DNA of 64,000 nt, from the NCBI GenBank assembly GCA_021741355.1, contig JAIOXZ010000007.1, positions 62,001 to 126,000 on the forward strand, in the 5' to 3' direction. The notes beneath the pieces are model-generated. The model had not been told where the DNA came from, ran no database searches, and saw nothing but the letters and a program-made list of their open reading frames with translations. This document shows, in pieces, positions 35,614 to 43,807 of this stretch (the first letter of the stretch is position 1; the number at the start of each line of letters is the position of its first letter). The translations under genes were made by a program, and so were the position numbers. Origin of the DNA: Caulobacter sp. (GTDB lineage: Bacteria; Pseudomonadota; Alphaproteobacteria; Caulobacterales; Caulobacteraceae).

Positions 35614-36227
35614 TACGCCTCCGCGGCGTCCACGTGAACAAGTGTCCAGTTGGGGTCGCGGCTGTTAAGATTGCGTTCAAACGTCCAGAGCTCGGCCGTG
35701 CGCCGGTCGTCGACCGCCTCGCCCTCGGGGCCCTTGGTGCGCGAGCGGAACTCGGCGAGGAAGCGCACAACCGCGCGGGCGACGCCGGCGTCGACGTCGA
35801 TCCGGTCGATATCGGCCCTCGGCGGCTGGAGGAATTCGATCCGCTCGGTGCGCTCTTCCGCCTCGCGCGCGGCGATGCCGGCTTCGAAGCTCTCCATCAC
35901 CGCCGGACCCAGAAGGTTCTTCAGCGTGGCGTGGTCGCCGGCTGCGTAGGCGATGACGACCATCTCGTAGGCCTGGCGGGCGCCGGCGAGGAAATGCGGA
36001 ACGTTGAACGCCGGATCGGCGGCCCGCAGGGCGGCCAGGCCTGTGAGGTCGGCACTTTCAGGCGCAAGCCCCTCGGCGATGATCGGCTCGTCGGCCGATG
36101 CCGGCGCGGGCGCGGCGGCCAGATCGTCCTCCGGCTGGCGGCCGATGCGGCGACCAAGCACCGCGTAGAGCTGGTACAGCACCACGGCGGCGAAGAAGGC
36201 GAAGATGATGAGTTCGAAAAATCTCAC
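35613..36227 (-). CDS. Tim44-like membrane-anchored domain protein
   Basis: A 204-residue protein. Residues 1-20 (VRFFELIIFAFFAAVVLYQLYAVLGRRIG) anchor it in the inner membrane, followed by an acidic/alanine linker. The Tim44/TimA NTF2-like domain covers about 70-200, with FLAGARQAYEMVVIAYAAGDHATLKNLLGPAVMESF as the signature. Bacterial Tim44-like proteins are thought to assist membrane-protein or envelope assembly, but this is not settled. I choose GTG at 36227, because the membrane helix normally begins at residue 1; a TTG at 36263 would add 12 residues. It is divergent from secB. Confidence 0.85.
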   Translation of the reverse strand: MRFFELIIFAFFAAVVLYQLYAVLGRRIGRQPEDDLAAAPAPASADEPIIAEGLAPESADLTGLAALRAADPAFNVPHFLAGARQAYEMVVIAYAAGDHATLKNLLGPAVMESFEAGIAAREAEERTERIEFLQPPRADIDRIDVDAGVARAVVRFLAEFRSRTKGPEGEAVDDRRTAELWTFERNLNSRDPNWTLVHVDAAEA

Positions 36228-36402
36228 TGGGGGACCGGCGCGGCTGACGTCATGAATGGGCAATATAGGCGAGCATCACGCCCGCGTAAGGGGCCGCGAC
36301 GTTGCGCGGGCACAGGCTGCGTGATAGCAGCGCGCCTTCATCATGTCCCGCCCGCTCTCTTCGGGCGCCCGTCCGATTGACGACCAGGATCACGATCTCC
36401 TC

Positions 36403-36900
36403 ATGAGCGACACGTCCATGACCCCGCCCGCCGAGAACGGCGCGGACATCTCCCAACCCGGTTTCCGCATTCTCGCGCAGTTCACCCGTGACCTGTCGTT
36501 CGAGAATCCCAATGCGCCGGAGTCCCTGCGCGCGGACGGTCAGGGCCTGCAGCCGCAGATCGACATCGGCGTGGAAATGAACGCCCGCGGCCGTCCGGAT
36601 GGCCTGTTCGAGGTGGACCTGAAGCTGTCGGCCCAAGCCAAGCGGGGCGACAGCGTCGCCTTTCACGTCGAGCTGCTCTACGGCGGCCTGTTCCAGATCA
36701 CCGGCGTTCCGGAAAGCGAGCTGGAAATGGTCCTGATGATCGAGTGCCCGCGCTATCTGTTCCCGTTCGCCCGCCGTCTGATCTCGGACGTCACGGCCGA
36801 GGGCGGCTTCCCGCCGTTCCAGCTCGACCCGATCGACTTCGCCGGCGTCTACGCCGCGCGCAAGGCCCAGGGCCAGAGCGGCTTCACCGGCGCAGCCTAG
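36403..36900 (+). CDS. secB: Protein-export chaperone
   Basis: A 165-residue cytosolic export chaperone that keeps preproteins unfolded and hands them to SecA. The core reads [48 protein letters not shown] and [36 protein letters not shown], all diagnostic. The start is the ATG at 36403; an in-frame ATG 60 bp upstream gives no SecB-like sequence. Convergent with dnaQ (19 bp gap). The secB-dnaQ-coaE-aroE-maf neighbourhood is as in the C. crescentus origin region. Confidence 0.95.
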   Translation: MSDTSMTPPAENGADISQPGFRILAQFTRDLSFENPNAPESLRADGQGLQPQIDIGVEMNARGRPDGLFEVDLKLSAQAKRGDSVAFHVELLYGGLFQITGVPESELEMVLMIECPRYLFPFARRLISDVTAEGGFPPFQLDPIDFAGVYAARKAQGQSGFTGAA

Positions 36901-36919
36901 GTCCCGGATCGGGGTTCGG

Positions 36920-37621
36920 CTACAGGCCGAACTTCAGCCAGACAGCCTTGTCCTTCAGGGTTCCGCGTACGAAGGCTTCGTGCGCGATCCTTTCCGCCTC
37001 GGTCGAACGCGGCGCCAGCGGACGTGTCCGCACGCCATAGGGCGCGGCCAGGGTCGAGGGACCGATCGTGCGGATCGCCGGGGCGGCGTGCAGGTCCAGA
37101 CCCCGTTCCTTGCCGCCCTGCAGTTCGAGATAGACCGCCGCCAGCAGTTCCGCGTCGATCAGGGCGCCGTGCTTGTCGCGCGCCGCCAGCGAGATCTTCA
37201 TCCGCTTACAGAGGGCGTCCAGGGAGTTGTACATCCCCGGAAACTTCTTCTTGGCCAGCACCAGGGTGTCGATCCACTGGTCCTCGCGGGTCGGCGCCAG
37301 CCCGCAGCGGTGCAGCTCGGCATTGACGAAGCCGCGGTCGAACGGGGCGTTGTGGGCGACGATCGGATCTTCGCCGACGAATTCGAGGAAGCGGTCGACG
37401 ATTTCCGGGAACCGCGGCTTGCCGTGCAGCGAGGCCAGGCTGATGCCGTGCACCCGTTCAGCGTCTGGATCGATCTCGCGGTCGGGATGGACGTATTCGT
37501 GGAACGACTTGCCGGTCGGCATGTAGTCCACGACCTCGACGCAGGCGATCTCGATCAGCCGGTGACCGGTCCGGGGATCGAGGCCCGTGGTCTCGGTGTC
37601 GAGGACGATGTGGCGCGCCAT
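36920..37621 (-). CDS. dnaQ: DNA polymerase III epsilon subunit (3'-5' proofreading exonuclease)
   Basis: A 233-residue DEDDh exonuclease. Motif I is IVLDTETTGLDP (D8, E10), motif II is VAHNAPFDRGFVNAEL and motif III is DKHGALIDAELLAAVYLEL, so all metal ligands and the histidine are present. The C-terminal 40 residues provide the polymerase-binding tail. It edits mismatches at the replication fork. It follows coaE by 7 bp as the last gene of a five-gene unit reading away from the origin. Confidence 0.94.
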   Translation of the reverse strand: MARHIVLDTETTGLDPRTGHRLIEIACVEVVDYMPTGKSFHEYVHPDREIDPDAERVHGISLASLHGKPRFPEIVDRFLEFVGEDPIVAHNAPFDRGFVNAELHRCGLAPTREDQWIDTLVLAKKKFPGMYNSLDALCKRMKISLAARDKHGALIDAELLAAVYLELQGGKERGLDLHAAPAIRTIGPSTLAAPYGVRTRPLAPRSTEAERIAHEAFVRGTLKDKAVWLKFGL

Positions 37622-37628
37622 GAGCCTC

Positions 37629-38249
37629 TCATTGACCCCGTTCGGGGAGCGCGTCCAGCGGTCCGGCGCGCAGCCGCTTCAACACGTCGCGGACCTGGGC
37701 CCGGGCGTGATCCAGGCCCTGGCCGGTGTCGATGACGAAGTGGGCGCGGGCGCGTTTCTCGGCGTCGGCCATCTGCCGGGCGAGAATGGCGTCGAGCTTG
37801 GCCTCGTCCATCCCCGGCCGGGCCATCACGCGCTGGCGCTGCAGGTCGGCGGGGGCGGAGACCACGACCACCGCGTCCATGCGCTTCTCGCCGCCGGTCT
37901 CGAACAACAGCGGAATGTCGAGGATGACGATGTCGGCGCCGTCGGCCACGGCCTTCTGGAAGAAGCCGATCCGGCTTTCGCCGACCAGCGGATGGACGAT
38001 CGCTTCCAGCTTCTTCAGTTCATCGGGCTTGCCGACCACGTAGTGGCTGAGTTTTGCGCGATCGACCGCGCCGTCGACGACCACGCCGGGGAACGCCGCC
38101 TCAAGCGGCTCCACCGCCGCCCCGCCTTTGGCGTAGAGCGCGTGGACCTCGGCGTCGGCGTCGTAGACCGGCACGCCCTCGGCCGCGAACATCGCCGCGG
38201 TGGTGGACTTGCCCATGCCGATGGAGCCGGTCAGGCCGACGGTGATCAT
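37629..38249 (-). CDS. coaE: Dephospho-CoA kinase
   Basis: A 206-residue P-loop kinase for the final step of coenzyme A synthesis. The Walker A is [17 protein letters not shown]; the substrate region is [19 protein letters not shown]; the lid region is [23 protein letters not shown]. The start overlaps the aroE stop by 4 bp. dnaQ begins 7 bp downstream. Length is standard. Confidence 0.94.
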   Translation of the reverse strand: MITVGLTGSIGMGKSTTAAMFAAEGVPVYDADAEVHALYAKGGAAVEPLEAAFPGVVVDGAVDRAKLSHYVVGKPDELKKLEAIVHPLVGESRIGFFQKAVADGADIVILDIPLLFETGGEKRMDAVVVVSAPADLQRQRVMARPGMDEAKLDAILARQMADAEKRARAHFVIDTGQGLDHARAQVRDVLKRLRAGPLDALPERGQ

Positions 38250-39094
38250 GGTGTTTCTCCCACGGCCCGCAGGGCCAGCGCGCGGACGTCGACGCCGGCC
38301 GGCGGGGCCTGGTCAAAGAAGGCTTCAAAGCTCGGGACCGCCTGACGGATCAGCATTTCTAGGCCGTCGACCGTCGCCAGGCCGAGATCGGCGGCGCGGC
38401 GCAGGAACTCGGTGCGCAGCGGCTTGTAGACCATGTCGAGAACCACCGCGCTCAGGGGCGCCGCCGCCAGATCGATTTCCGGTCCGGGCCCGCCGCCGAG
38501 GCCCAACGACGTCGCGTTGATGATCAGGCCGGCGCCCGCCGGCGCCGCCTCGACAGACACGGCGCGCACCGCTGGACCGAGATCTCGCGCCAGCGCCTGC
38601 GCCCGGTCGAAGGTCCGGTTGACGATGCGGATCTCCGGCGCGCCGGCCAGAACCAGGGCGGCGGCCGCGCCGCGCGCCGCGCCGCCGGCCCCGAGGATCA
38701 CCGTGGGACCGGACCGGGGATCAAATCCCGGCGCCTGGGCCGCCAGGGCGCCCAGCATGCCGAGGCCGTCGGTGTTGTCGGCGAAGACCGTCCCGTCCGC
38801 CCGGAACAGCAGCAGGTTGGCGGCGCCGGCGAGGCGCGCCCGGTCGCTGAGCTCATCGGCCGCCGCCAGCGCCTCTTCCTTGAACGGAATGGTGACATTG
38901 ACGCCGCGGATCACCCCGCCGCGCAGACCGTTCACCAGCGCCTGGAATCCGTCAGCCGTAGGCGCGAGCGGCGCATAGACCGCGTTGAGGCCCGCCGCCT
39001 CGATCCAGGCGTTGTGCAGAACGGGACTGAGGGAGTGGGTCACCGGCCGGCCGATGATCCCGGCGACCATCGCCGCGCCCGTGATCGCGCTCAT
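38246..39094 (-). CDS. aroE: Shikimate dehydrogenase
   Basis: A 282-residue NADPH-dependent enzyme that reduces 3-dehydroshikimate. The substrate-binding start [29 protein letters not shown] and the catalytic lysine region [18 protein letters not shown] are intact. NADP binding is at [20 protein letters not shown], and the arginine in [12 protein letters not shown] suits NADPH. It overlaps maf and coaE by 4 bp each, so the set is probably translated in a coupled manner. Confidence 0.94.
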   Translation of the reverse strand: MSAITGAAMVAGIIGRPVTHSLSPVLHNAWIEAAGLNAVYAPLAPTADGFQALVNGLRGGVIRGVNVTIPFKEEALAAADELSDRARLAGAANLLLFRADGTVFADNTDGLGMLGALAAQAPGFDPRSGPTVILGAGGAARGAAAALVLAGAPEIRIVNRTFDRAQALARDLGPAVRAVSVEAAPAGAGLIINATSLGLGGGPGPEIDLAAAPLSAVVLDMVYKPLRTEFLRRAADLGLATVDGLEMLIRQAVPSFEAFFDQAPPAGVDVRALALRAVGETP

Positions 39095-39687
39095 AGGGCC
39101 AGGGCTCCATAGCGCCGCAACAGGTCGAGCAATCCCATCAGCGGCAGCCCGAGGATGGTGAAATAGTCGCCGTCGATGCGGGAGAACAGCTGCACCCCGT
39201 CATCCTCCAGCCGATAACAGCCGACCGAGCCGAGCAGGCCTTCGCCGCCCCGGGCCAGGAAGTCATCCAGAAAGGCGTCGGTGAACGGCCGCATGGTCAG
39301 TTTCGCGGCCGGAACCTCGCGCCAGATCACTTCGCCATCCTTCGCCACCACCACGGCCGAGTGCAGCTTGTGCGTCTTGCCGCGCAGATGCTGCAGGCGG
39401 TCGCGGGCTTCCGCCATCGTTTCGGCCTTGTCGAACAGCTGGCCATCCAGATCGAGGGTCTGGTCGGCGCCGATGACCAGGGCGCCCGGATGTTTGCGCG
39501 AGACCCGCACGGCCTTCAGTTCGGCCAGCGCGTCGGCGACCTCGCGCGGACCGTTGCCCTGGGCCAGCAGGCCGGCCTTGACCGCCGCCTCGTCGACGCC
39601 GGCGATCGCCACCTCGAAGGTCACGCCAGCCCCCGCGAGCACGGCGGCGCGCGCCTTGCTGCCCGAGGCGAGGATAATCCGGCTCAT
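39091..39687 (-). CDS. maf: Maf-family nucleotide pyrophosphatase
   Basis: A 198-residue Maf/YceF-type nucleoside triphosphate pyrophosphatase. The N-terminus [21 protein letters not shown], the central [19 protein letters not shown] with its catalytic aspartate, and LSGGxGCYRLED-like [33 protein letters not shown] are typical. The QTLDLDG subtype is closer to the m7GTP-cleaving YceF branch than to the dTTP/UTP branch; this is a judgement by eye. It overlaps ppsR and aroE by 4 bp. Confidence 0.92.
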   Translation of the reverse strand: MSRIILASGSKARAAVLAGAGVTFEVAIAGVDEAAVKAGLLAQGNGPREVADALAELKAVRVSRKHPGALVIGADQTLDLDGQLFDKAETMAEARDRLQHLRGKTHKLHSAVVVAKDGEVIWREVPAAKLTMRPFTDAFLDDFLARGGEGLLGSVGCYRLEDDGVQLFSRIDGDYFTILGLPLMGLLDLLRRYGALAL

Positions 39688-40532
39688 CCGAGCACCTCGA
39701 CCTGGCCGCGGCCGCCGGAGAGCAGATTGATGATCGCAGCAGCCGTTTCCTCGACCGAGCGGCGGGTCACGTCGATCACCGGCCAGCCCATCTTCTCGAA
39801 CAGTCGGCGGGCGGCGATGATCTCCTCGCGCACGGCGTCCTGGTCGACATAGGTGCTTTCCCGCGTCTCGTGCAGCGACAGCAGCCGGTTGCGGCGGATC
39901 TGGATCAGCCGGTCCGGCGAAGCGATGAGGCCGACGATCAGGGTCTTCTTGAGCGCCAGCAGCGCCGGCGGGACCGGCGCGCCCGGCACCAGCGGATGGT
40001 TGGCCGCCCGCACGCCGCGATGGGCCAGGTAGATACAGGTGGGCGTCTTGGACGTCCGCGACACTCCGACCAGAACAACGTCCGCCTGTTCCAGATCCTG
40101 TCCGCCCTGGCCGTCGTCGTGGCCCATCGCGTAGTTCAGGGCTTCCATGCGGTTGAAATAGTCGGTGTCGAGCGTGTGCTGCGCGCCCACCCGGCTGGAG
40201 ATCGGCGCCCCGAGGTAGCGGGACATGGCCGCAACGACCGGGTCCAGCGCGGCGATGCAGGGGATCTCGTGCCGCCGGCAGCCTTCCTCGAGCGCCGAAC
40301 GCAGGGCCGGGTCGATGATCGTGTGCATCACCACGCCGGGCGAGCCGGCGATTTCCTCCAGCGCCCGCTCCAGTTGGCGGGCGGAGCGGACCAGGGCGTA
40401 GATGTGTTCGATCGGCAGGATGTCAGTGAACCGCGCGCAGACGGCCCTGGCCATGGCGTTCAGCGTCTCGCCCGTCGAGTCGGACACGAGATGGATATGA
40501 AAATAGGTCGCCAGGCGGGTGGTCGCGGTCAT
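39684..40532 (-). CDS. ppsR: Pyruvate, water dikinase regulatory protein (DUF299 bifunctional kinase/pyrophosphorylase)
   Basis: A 282-residue DUF299 protein that switches PEP synthase or pyruvate-phosphate dikinase by threonine phosphorylation and Pi-dependent dephosphorylation. FHIHLVSDSTGETLNAMARAVCARF starts the domain. The P-loop-like VVLVGVSRTSKTPTCIYLAHRGVRAANHPLV and the C-terminal YVDQDAVREEIIAARRLFEKMGWPVIDVTRRSVEETAA are diagnostic. The ATG at 40532 has GGAGAAGG just upstream; the frame is open for 68 further codons into the origin region, but that stretch is not protein-like. It is the first gene to the left of the origin. Confidence 0.93.
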   Translation of the reverse strand: MTATTRLATYFHIHLVSDSTGETLNAMARAVCARFTDILPIEHIYALVRSARQLERALEEIAGSPGVVMHTIIDPALRSALEEGCRRHEIPCIAALDPVVAAMSRYLGAPISSRVGAQHTLDTDYFNRMEALNYAMGHDDGQGGQDLEQADVVLVGVSRTSKTPTCIYLAHRGVRAANHPLVPGAPVPPALLALKKTLIVGLIASPDRLIQIRRNRLLSLHETRESTYVDQDAVREEIIAARRLFEKMGWPVIDVTRRSVEETAAAIINLLSGGRGQVEVLG

Positions 40533-40572
40533 CACCTTCTCCATAGGGCGCCGCGGGGCCCGGGACCAAGCC

Positions 40573-40581
40573 TGTGGATAG
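40573..40581 (-). promoter_or_regulatory. Candidate DnaA box
   Basis: TGTGGATAG reads CTATCCACA on the minus strand, eight of nine positions of the TTATCCACA consensus. It is 5 bp from the first CtrA-type motif, just inside the ppsR side of the origin region. Confidence 0.55.
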
Positions 40582-40585
40582 GCCG

Positions 40586-40600
40586 TTAACGAAGCCTTAA
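40586..40600. promoter_or_regulatory. CtrA box 1 (TTAA-N7-TTAA)
   Basis: TTAACGAAGCCTTAA has two TTAA half-sites separated by seven bases, the recognition pattern of the cell-cycle regulator CtrA. CtrA binding to such sites represses replication initiation in C. crescentus. It lies 54 bp from the ppsR start codon, so it may also affect that promoter. Confidence 0.7.
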
Positions 40601-40697
40601 CCCTGAGGGGCGCCGTTTGGGCATTCATACAGTCGCCCTTCGCACGGTAGGGCCGGGCTGGGCGCCGCGGGGATGACCTGGGCGGATTGCGGTATGA

Positions 40698-40935
40698 CCA
40701 TCCCCAGTTTGGTTCGCGCCCGACCGGCCTGAACACCTGCTCATCCCCAGGGTCTAAAGAACAGTGTTCAGACGGCGGTTTCCAGGGTCGGCGCGATTAA
40801 CCTTTCATTAAGGAATTCCGCAGCCTGTCGGGCTTGTCCCCGATATTCACACCGGCTCTGTCGGGCTGGGGACAAGGCCGGGTATGGCCAGCAATGAAGC
40901 ATGGAATCCTCGCTGCTGAAGGCGGTTCATCCCCT
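40698..40935. promoter_or_regulatory. Cluster of weak DnaA-box-like TCCCC motifs
   Basis: Motifs resembling TTATCCCCA occur at 40698-40706 (CCATCCCCA), 40741-40749 (TCATCCCCA), 40834-40842 (TTGTCCCCG), 40867-40875 on the minus strand (TTGTCCCCA) and 40927-40935 (TCATCCCCT). Caulobacter DnaA is known to use short degenerate boxes of this sort at its origin. Each alone is a weak match; the clustering is what supports the call. Confidence 0.5.
40797..40811. promoter_or_regulatory. CtrA box 2 (TTAA-N7-TTAA)
   Basis: TTAACCTTTCATTAA is an exact TTAA-N7-TTAA motif in the middle of the origin region. It is flanked by the TCCCC motif cluster, so CtrA and DnaA would compete for neighbouring DNA. Confidence 0.72.
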
Positions 40936-40971
40936 CGGCGCCCCGGCCCTACCGCCTCTACCCCATCCTTC

Positions 40972-40986
40972 TTAATCTCTTATTAA
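40972..40986. promoter_or_regulatory. CtrA box 3 (TTAA-N7-TTAA)
   Basis: TTAATCTCTTATTAA lies in the A/T-rich patch 60 bp before the hemE start. In C. crescentus the A/T-rich DNA next to hemE holds the promoter whose transcription is tied to replication control, and a CtrA site overlaps it. This site is placed to do the same. Confidence 0.72.
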
Positions 40987-41045
40987 GGATTGAAAGAGGG
41001 CACGTGGACTTGCCTCAGGATGGATGGGCTCTATCAAGACCCGTG

Positions 41046-42074
41046 ATGACCCAATCAATGATCCCAAGCCTGCTCCGCGTGCTCGATGGTGAGACGCTTG
41101 AGCGCCCGCCTGTCTGGTTCATGCGCCAGGCCGGACGATATCTGCCCGAGTACAGGGCTCTGCGCGCGACGACGCCGGACTTCATCAGCTTCTGCCTGAA
41201 TCCGGAAAAGGCCGCCGAGGCGACGCTGCAGCCGATGCGGCGTTTCCCGTTCGACGCCGCCATCGTGTTCGCCGACATCCTGTTGCTGCCCCAGGCGCTT
41301 GGTCAGGAGGTCTGGTTCGAGGCAGGCGAGGGTCCCAAGCTCGGCGCGCTGCCGGATCTCGACCGGCTCGCCGGCGAGATCGAGGCCTCGACCTTCAAGC
41401 TGCTGAACGTCGGCGAGACCCTGACCCGCGTACGGGGCGTGCTGGAGCCTGAGCGGGCGCTGATCGGCTTCGCTGGCGCCCCGTGGACGGTCGCCACCTA
41501 TATGATTGAAGGTGGCTCCTCGGACCGCAGCAAGGCCCGGACCTTCGCCTATGAGCATCCGGCCGCCATGGACCGACTGCTCGACATCATCGTTCAGGCG
41601 ACGGTGCGCTATCTGGCCATGCAGGTCGACGCCGGCGCCCAGGTGCTGAAGCTGTTCGAAAGCTGGGCCGAGGGCTTGCCTGAGGACCTGTTCGAGCGGC
41701 TGGTCTGCAAGCCGCACCGGGCGATCCTCGACGGGCTGGCCGGTCTGGACGTCGTGGCCCCTGTCATCGGTTTCCCGCGTGGCGCCGGCAGTCTGGCCCA
41801 GCACTATGCCGATACGGTCGGCGTGGACGCCGTGGCGCTCGATACGGCCGCTTCGGCGGCGCTCGGCCGAAGCATCCAGGAAAGGGTGCCGATCCAGGGC
41901 GCGCTGGATCCGCTGTTGCTGCGTGCGGGCGGGGCGGCGCTGGATCGCCGGGTCGACGAGCTGCTCGAGCAGTGGGGCGATGGGCCGTACATCTTCAATC
42001 TCGGCCACGGGATCATCCTCGATACCCCGATCCCGCATGTGGAACGGGTTCTCAAGCGGATCACCCAGGGATGA
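41046..42074 (+). CDS. hemE: Uroporphyrinogen decarboxylase
   Basis: A 342-residue enzyme that decarboxylates the four acetate side chains of uroporphyrinogen III. The signature PVWFMRQAGRYLPEYRALR is near the N-terminus, GFAGAPWTVATYMIEGGSS forms the second family pattern, and FNLGHGIILDTPIPHVERV ends the protein. I use ATG 41046; a GTG at 41004 would add 14 residues and ATG 41058 would remove four. It is the first gene right of the origin, and its stop overlaps the hemH start (ATGA). Confidence 0.95.
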   Translation: MTQSMIPSLLRVLDGETLERPPVWFMRQAGRYLPEYRALRATTPDFISFCLNPEKAAEATLQPMRRFPFDAAIVFADILLLPQALGQEVWFEAGEGPKLGALPDLDRLAGEIEASTFKLLNVGETLTRVRGVLEPERALIGFAGAPWTVATYMIEGGSSDRSKARTFAYEHPAAMDRLLDIIVQATVRYLAMQVDAGAQVLKLFESWAEGLPEDLFERLVCKPHRAILDGLAGLDVVAPVIGFPRGAGSLAQHYADTVGVDAVALDTAASAALGRSIQERVPIQGALDPLLLRAGGAALDRRVDELLEQWGDGPYIFNLGHGIILDTPIPHVERVLKRITQG

Positions 42075-43102
42075 GCCGCAAGATCGCGGTCGTTCTGTTC
42101 AACCTCGGCGGGCCCGACGGCCCGGACGCCGTCCGGCCGTTCCTGTTCAACCTGTTCAATGATCCCGCGATCATCGGTCTGCCCGGGATTCTGCGGACCG
42201 CGGTGGCGAGGCTGATCTCCAGCCGCCGCGAGGAGCCGGCCAAGGCGAACTACGCCCTGATGGGTGGCGGCTCGCCGCTGCTGCCGGAAACCCGCAAACA
42301 GGCGGCGGCGCTGGAGGCGGTGCTCAAGACACGCACGCCGGACGACGAGGTCCGTTGCTTCATCGCCATGCGATACTGGCATCCGATGACGGACGAGACC
42401 GCCGCGCAGGTGGCGGCCTGGGCGCCCGACGAGATCGTGCTGCTGCCGCTCTACCCCCAGTTCTCGACCACCACGACGGGGTCCTCGGCCAAGGTCTGGC
42501 GTGAAACCTACAAGGGGCCCGGCAAGGTCAGGACGATCTGCTGCTATCCGACCGAACGCGGGCTGGTCGCGGCGCACGCCAGGCTGATCCGCGACAGCTG
42601 GAGCGCCGCCGGCCACAGCGGACCGGTCCGGCTGCTGTTCTCGGCGCATGGTCTGCCGGAGAAGGTCGTCAAACAGGGCGACCCGTACCAGGCGCAGATC
42701 GAAGCGACGTGCCGGGCCGTGGCGGCGGAACTGGGCGATGGATGGGACTGGAAGGTCTGCTACCAGAGCCGCGTCGGGCCGATGAAATGGATTGGTCCGT
42801 CCACGGACGACGAGATTTGCGCGGCTTCGGCGGAGGGCCTGGCCCTGATCGTCACGCCGATCGCCTTCGTTTCCGAGCACGTCGAGACGCTTGTCGAGCT
42901 TGACCACGAATACGGTGAACTGGCCCGGGACGCCGGCTGTCCGGCCTATGTCCGTGTTCCGGCGCTCAGTCTCGCGGAGAGCTTCATCGAAGGGCTGGCC
43001 GGGCTGGTGCTATCGTCCCTCGACCGTCTGGGAACCTCGCCCGGCGCGGGCTATGCCTGCTCCGGCTTTGGCAAATGTCCTCGAACGGAGCTGGCCGCAT
43101 GA
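42071..43102 (+). CDS. hemH: Ferrochelatase
   Basis: A 343-residue enzyme that inserts iron into protoporphyrin IX. VVLFNLGGPDGPDAVRPFLFNLFNDPAII starts the fold. The catalytic histidine lies in LLFSAHGLPEKVVKQGDPY and the acidic partner in TPIAFVSEHVETLVELDHEY. The C-terminal CSGFGKCP cysteines may coordinate a [2Fe-2S] cluster, as in some alphaproteobacterial ferrochelatases, but only three cysteines near the end are visible. It overlaps hemE and hemJ by 4 bp. Confidence 0.95.
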   Translation: MSRKIAVVLFNLGGPDGPDAVRPFLFNLFNDPAIIGLPGILRTAVARLISSRREEPAKANYALMGGGSPLLPETRKQAAALEAVLKTRTPDDEVRCFIAMRYWHPMTDETAAQVAAWAPDEIVLLPLYPQFSTTTTGSSAKVWRETYKGPGKVRTICCYPTERGLVAAHARLIRDSWSAAGHSGPVRLLFSAHGLPEKVVKQGDPYQAQIEATCRAVAAELGDGWDWKVCYQSRVGPMKWIGPSTDDEICAASAEGLALIVTPIAFVSEHVETLVELDHEYGELARDAGCPAYVRVPALSLAESFIEGLAGLVLSSLDRLGTSPGAGYACSGFGKCPRTELAA

Positions 43103-43548
43103 CCTGGTTCGCCGACAACTACAATCTGCTGCGCGGCCTGCACATCATCGCCGTGATCGCCTGGATGGCCGGCATGCTCTATCTGCCCCGCCTGTACGTC
43201 TATCACGCGGGCGCGACAGCGGGCTCGGAGATGGACACCACCTTCCAGACCATGGAGCTCAAGCTCCTGCGGATCATCATCAATCCTTCGATGATCCTGG
43301 CCTGGCTGCTGGGCCTCAGTCTGATGGCGGCGCGGCCGGAGGTGCTCAGCCAGCCGTGGATGTGGGTCAAGCTGGCTGGGGTGCTCTTCCTCACCAGCTG
43401 GCACGGCTTCCTCGCCGGCGCCCGGAAGAAGTTCGCAAACGGGACCAACACCCGCTCGGCGAAGTTCTGGCGCATGACCAACGAGCTGCCGTTCCTGGCC
43501 GCGATCGTCATGGTTCTGGCCGTCACGACCGAGTTCCTGAGCCGCTGA
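43099..43548 (+). CDS. hemJ: Protoporphyrinogen IX oxidase, HemJ type
   Basis: A 149-residue membrane protein of the UPF0093/HemJ family with about four hydrophobic helices. [31 protein letters not shown] carries the conserved histidine and arginine, and the last helix contains [15 protein letters not shown]. HemJ carries out the oxidation to protoporphyrin IX that precedes HemH. Gene order hemE-hemH-hemJ with 4-bp overlaps makes a compact haem unit beside the origin. A 259-bp leader to rho follows, in which I see no further gene. Confidence 0.93.
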   Translation: MTWFADNYNLLRGLHIIAVIAWMAGMLYLPRLYVYHAGATAGSEMDTTFQTMELKLLRIIINPSMILAWLLGLSLMAARPEVLSQPWMWVKLAGVLFLTSWHGFLAGARKKFANGTNTRSAKFWRMTNELPFLAAIVMVLAVTTEFLSR

Positions 43549-43807
43549 CGAGGCTCGGCGCGGCGACGGATTTCTTGACGCCGCCGGTGCGGTGTGGTCT
43601 TCCCTCGCCAGACGTCGGGTGTTTGATCCGGCGTTCCCGCCTCTTTGCCGGACCCGCGCCCGAAACCGGAGCGCCCATGGGACGGCCCCCCAGAATGACT
43701 GCCCGCGTCCTCACCGACGCAATCCATCGCCGCTGAAGGTCCTCAAGGCCCGAACGGCCCAAGTTTCGAAAGACGGACCCTCGTGTCCGCACGCCCAGAG
43801 TCTATCC

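Larger units (their letters stand above)
40533..41045. other. oriC: Probable chromosomal replication origin (Cori-like), ppsR-hemE intergenic region
   Basis: This 513-bp region has no gene. It lies between divergent ppsR and hemE, the same place as Cori in C. crescentus. It contains three TTAA-N7-TTAA motifs, one near-consensus DnaA box, at least five TCCCCA-type motifs resembling the weaker Caulobacter DnaA boxes, one GANTC methylation site (40904-40908) and an A/T-rich patch (about 40968-40998) unlike the surrounding GC-rich DNA. A 10-bp direct repeat CTGTCGGGCT occurs at 40825-40834 and 40858-40867. Function is inferred from synteny and motifs. Confidence 0.82.

Noticed and set aside
36264..36402. 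Inverted repeat ATCACGC...GCGTGAT in the tim44-secB divergent region
   Set aside because: Only seven bases per arm with a 36-base spacer and partial inner pairing; not distinguishable from chance in GC-rich DNA.
43549..43807. Extra gene or upstream extension of rho in its leader
   Set aside because: The open frame here translates to arginine/proline-rich sequence without rho homology. The real N-terminus starts MSEDTSES at 43808.
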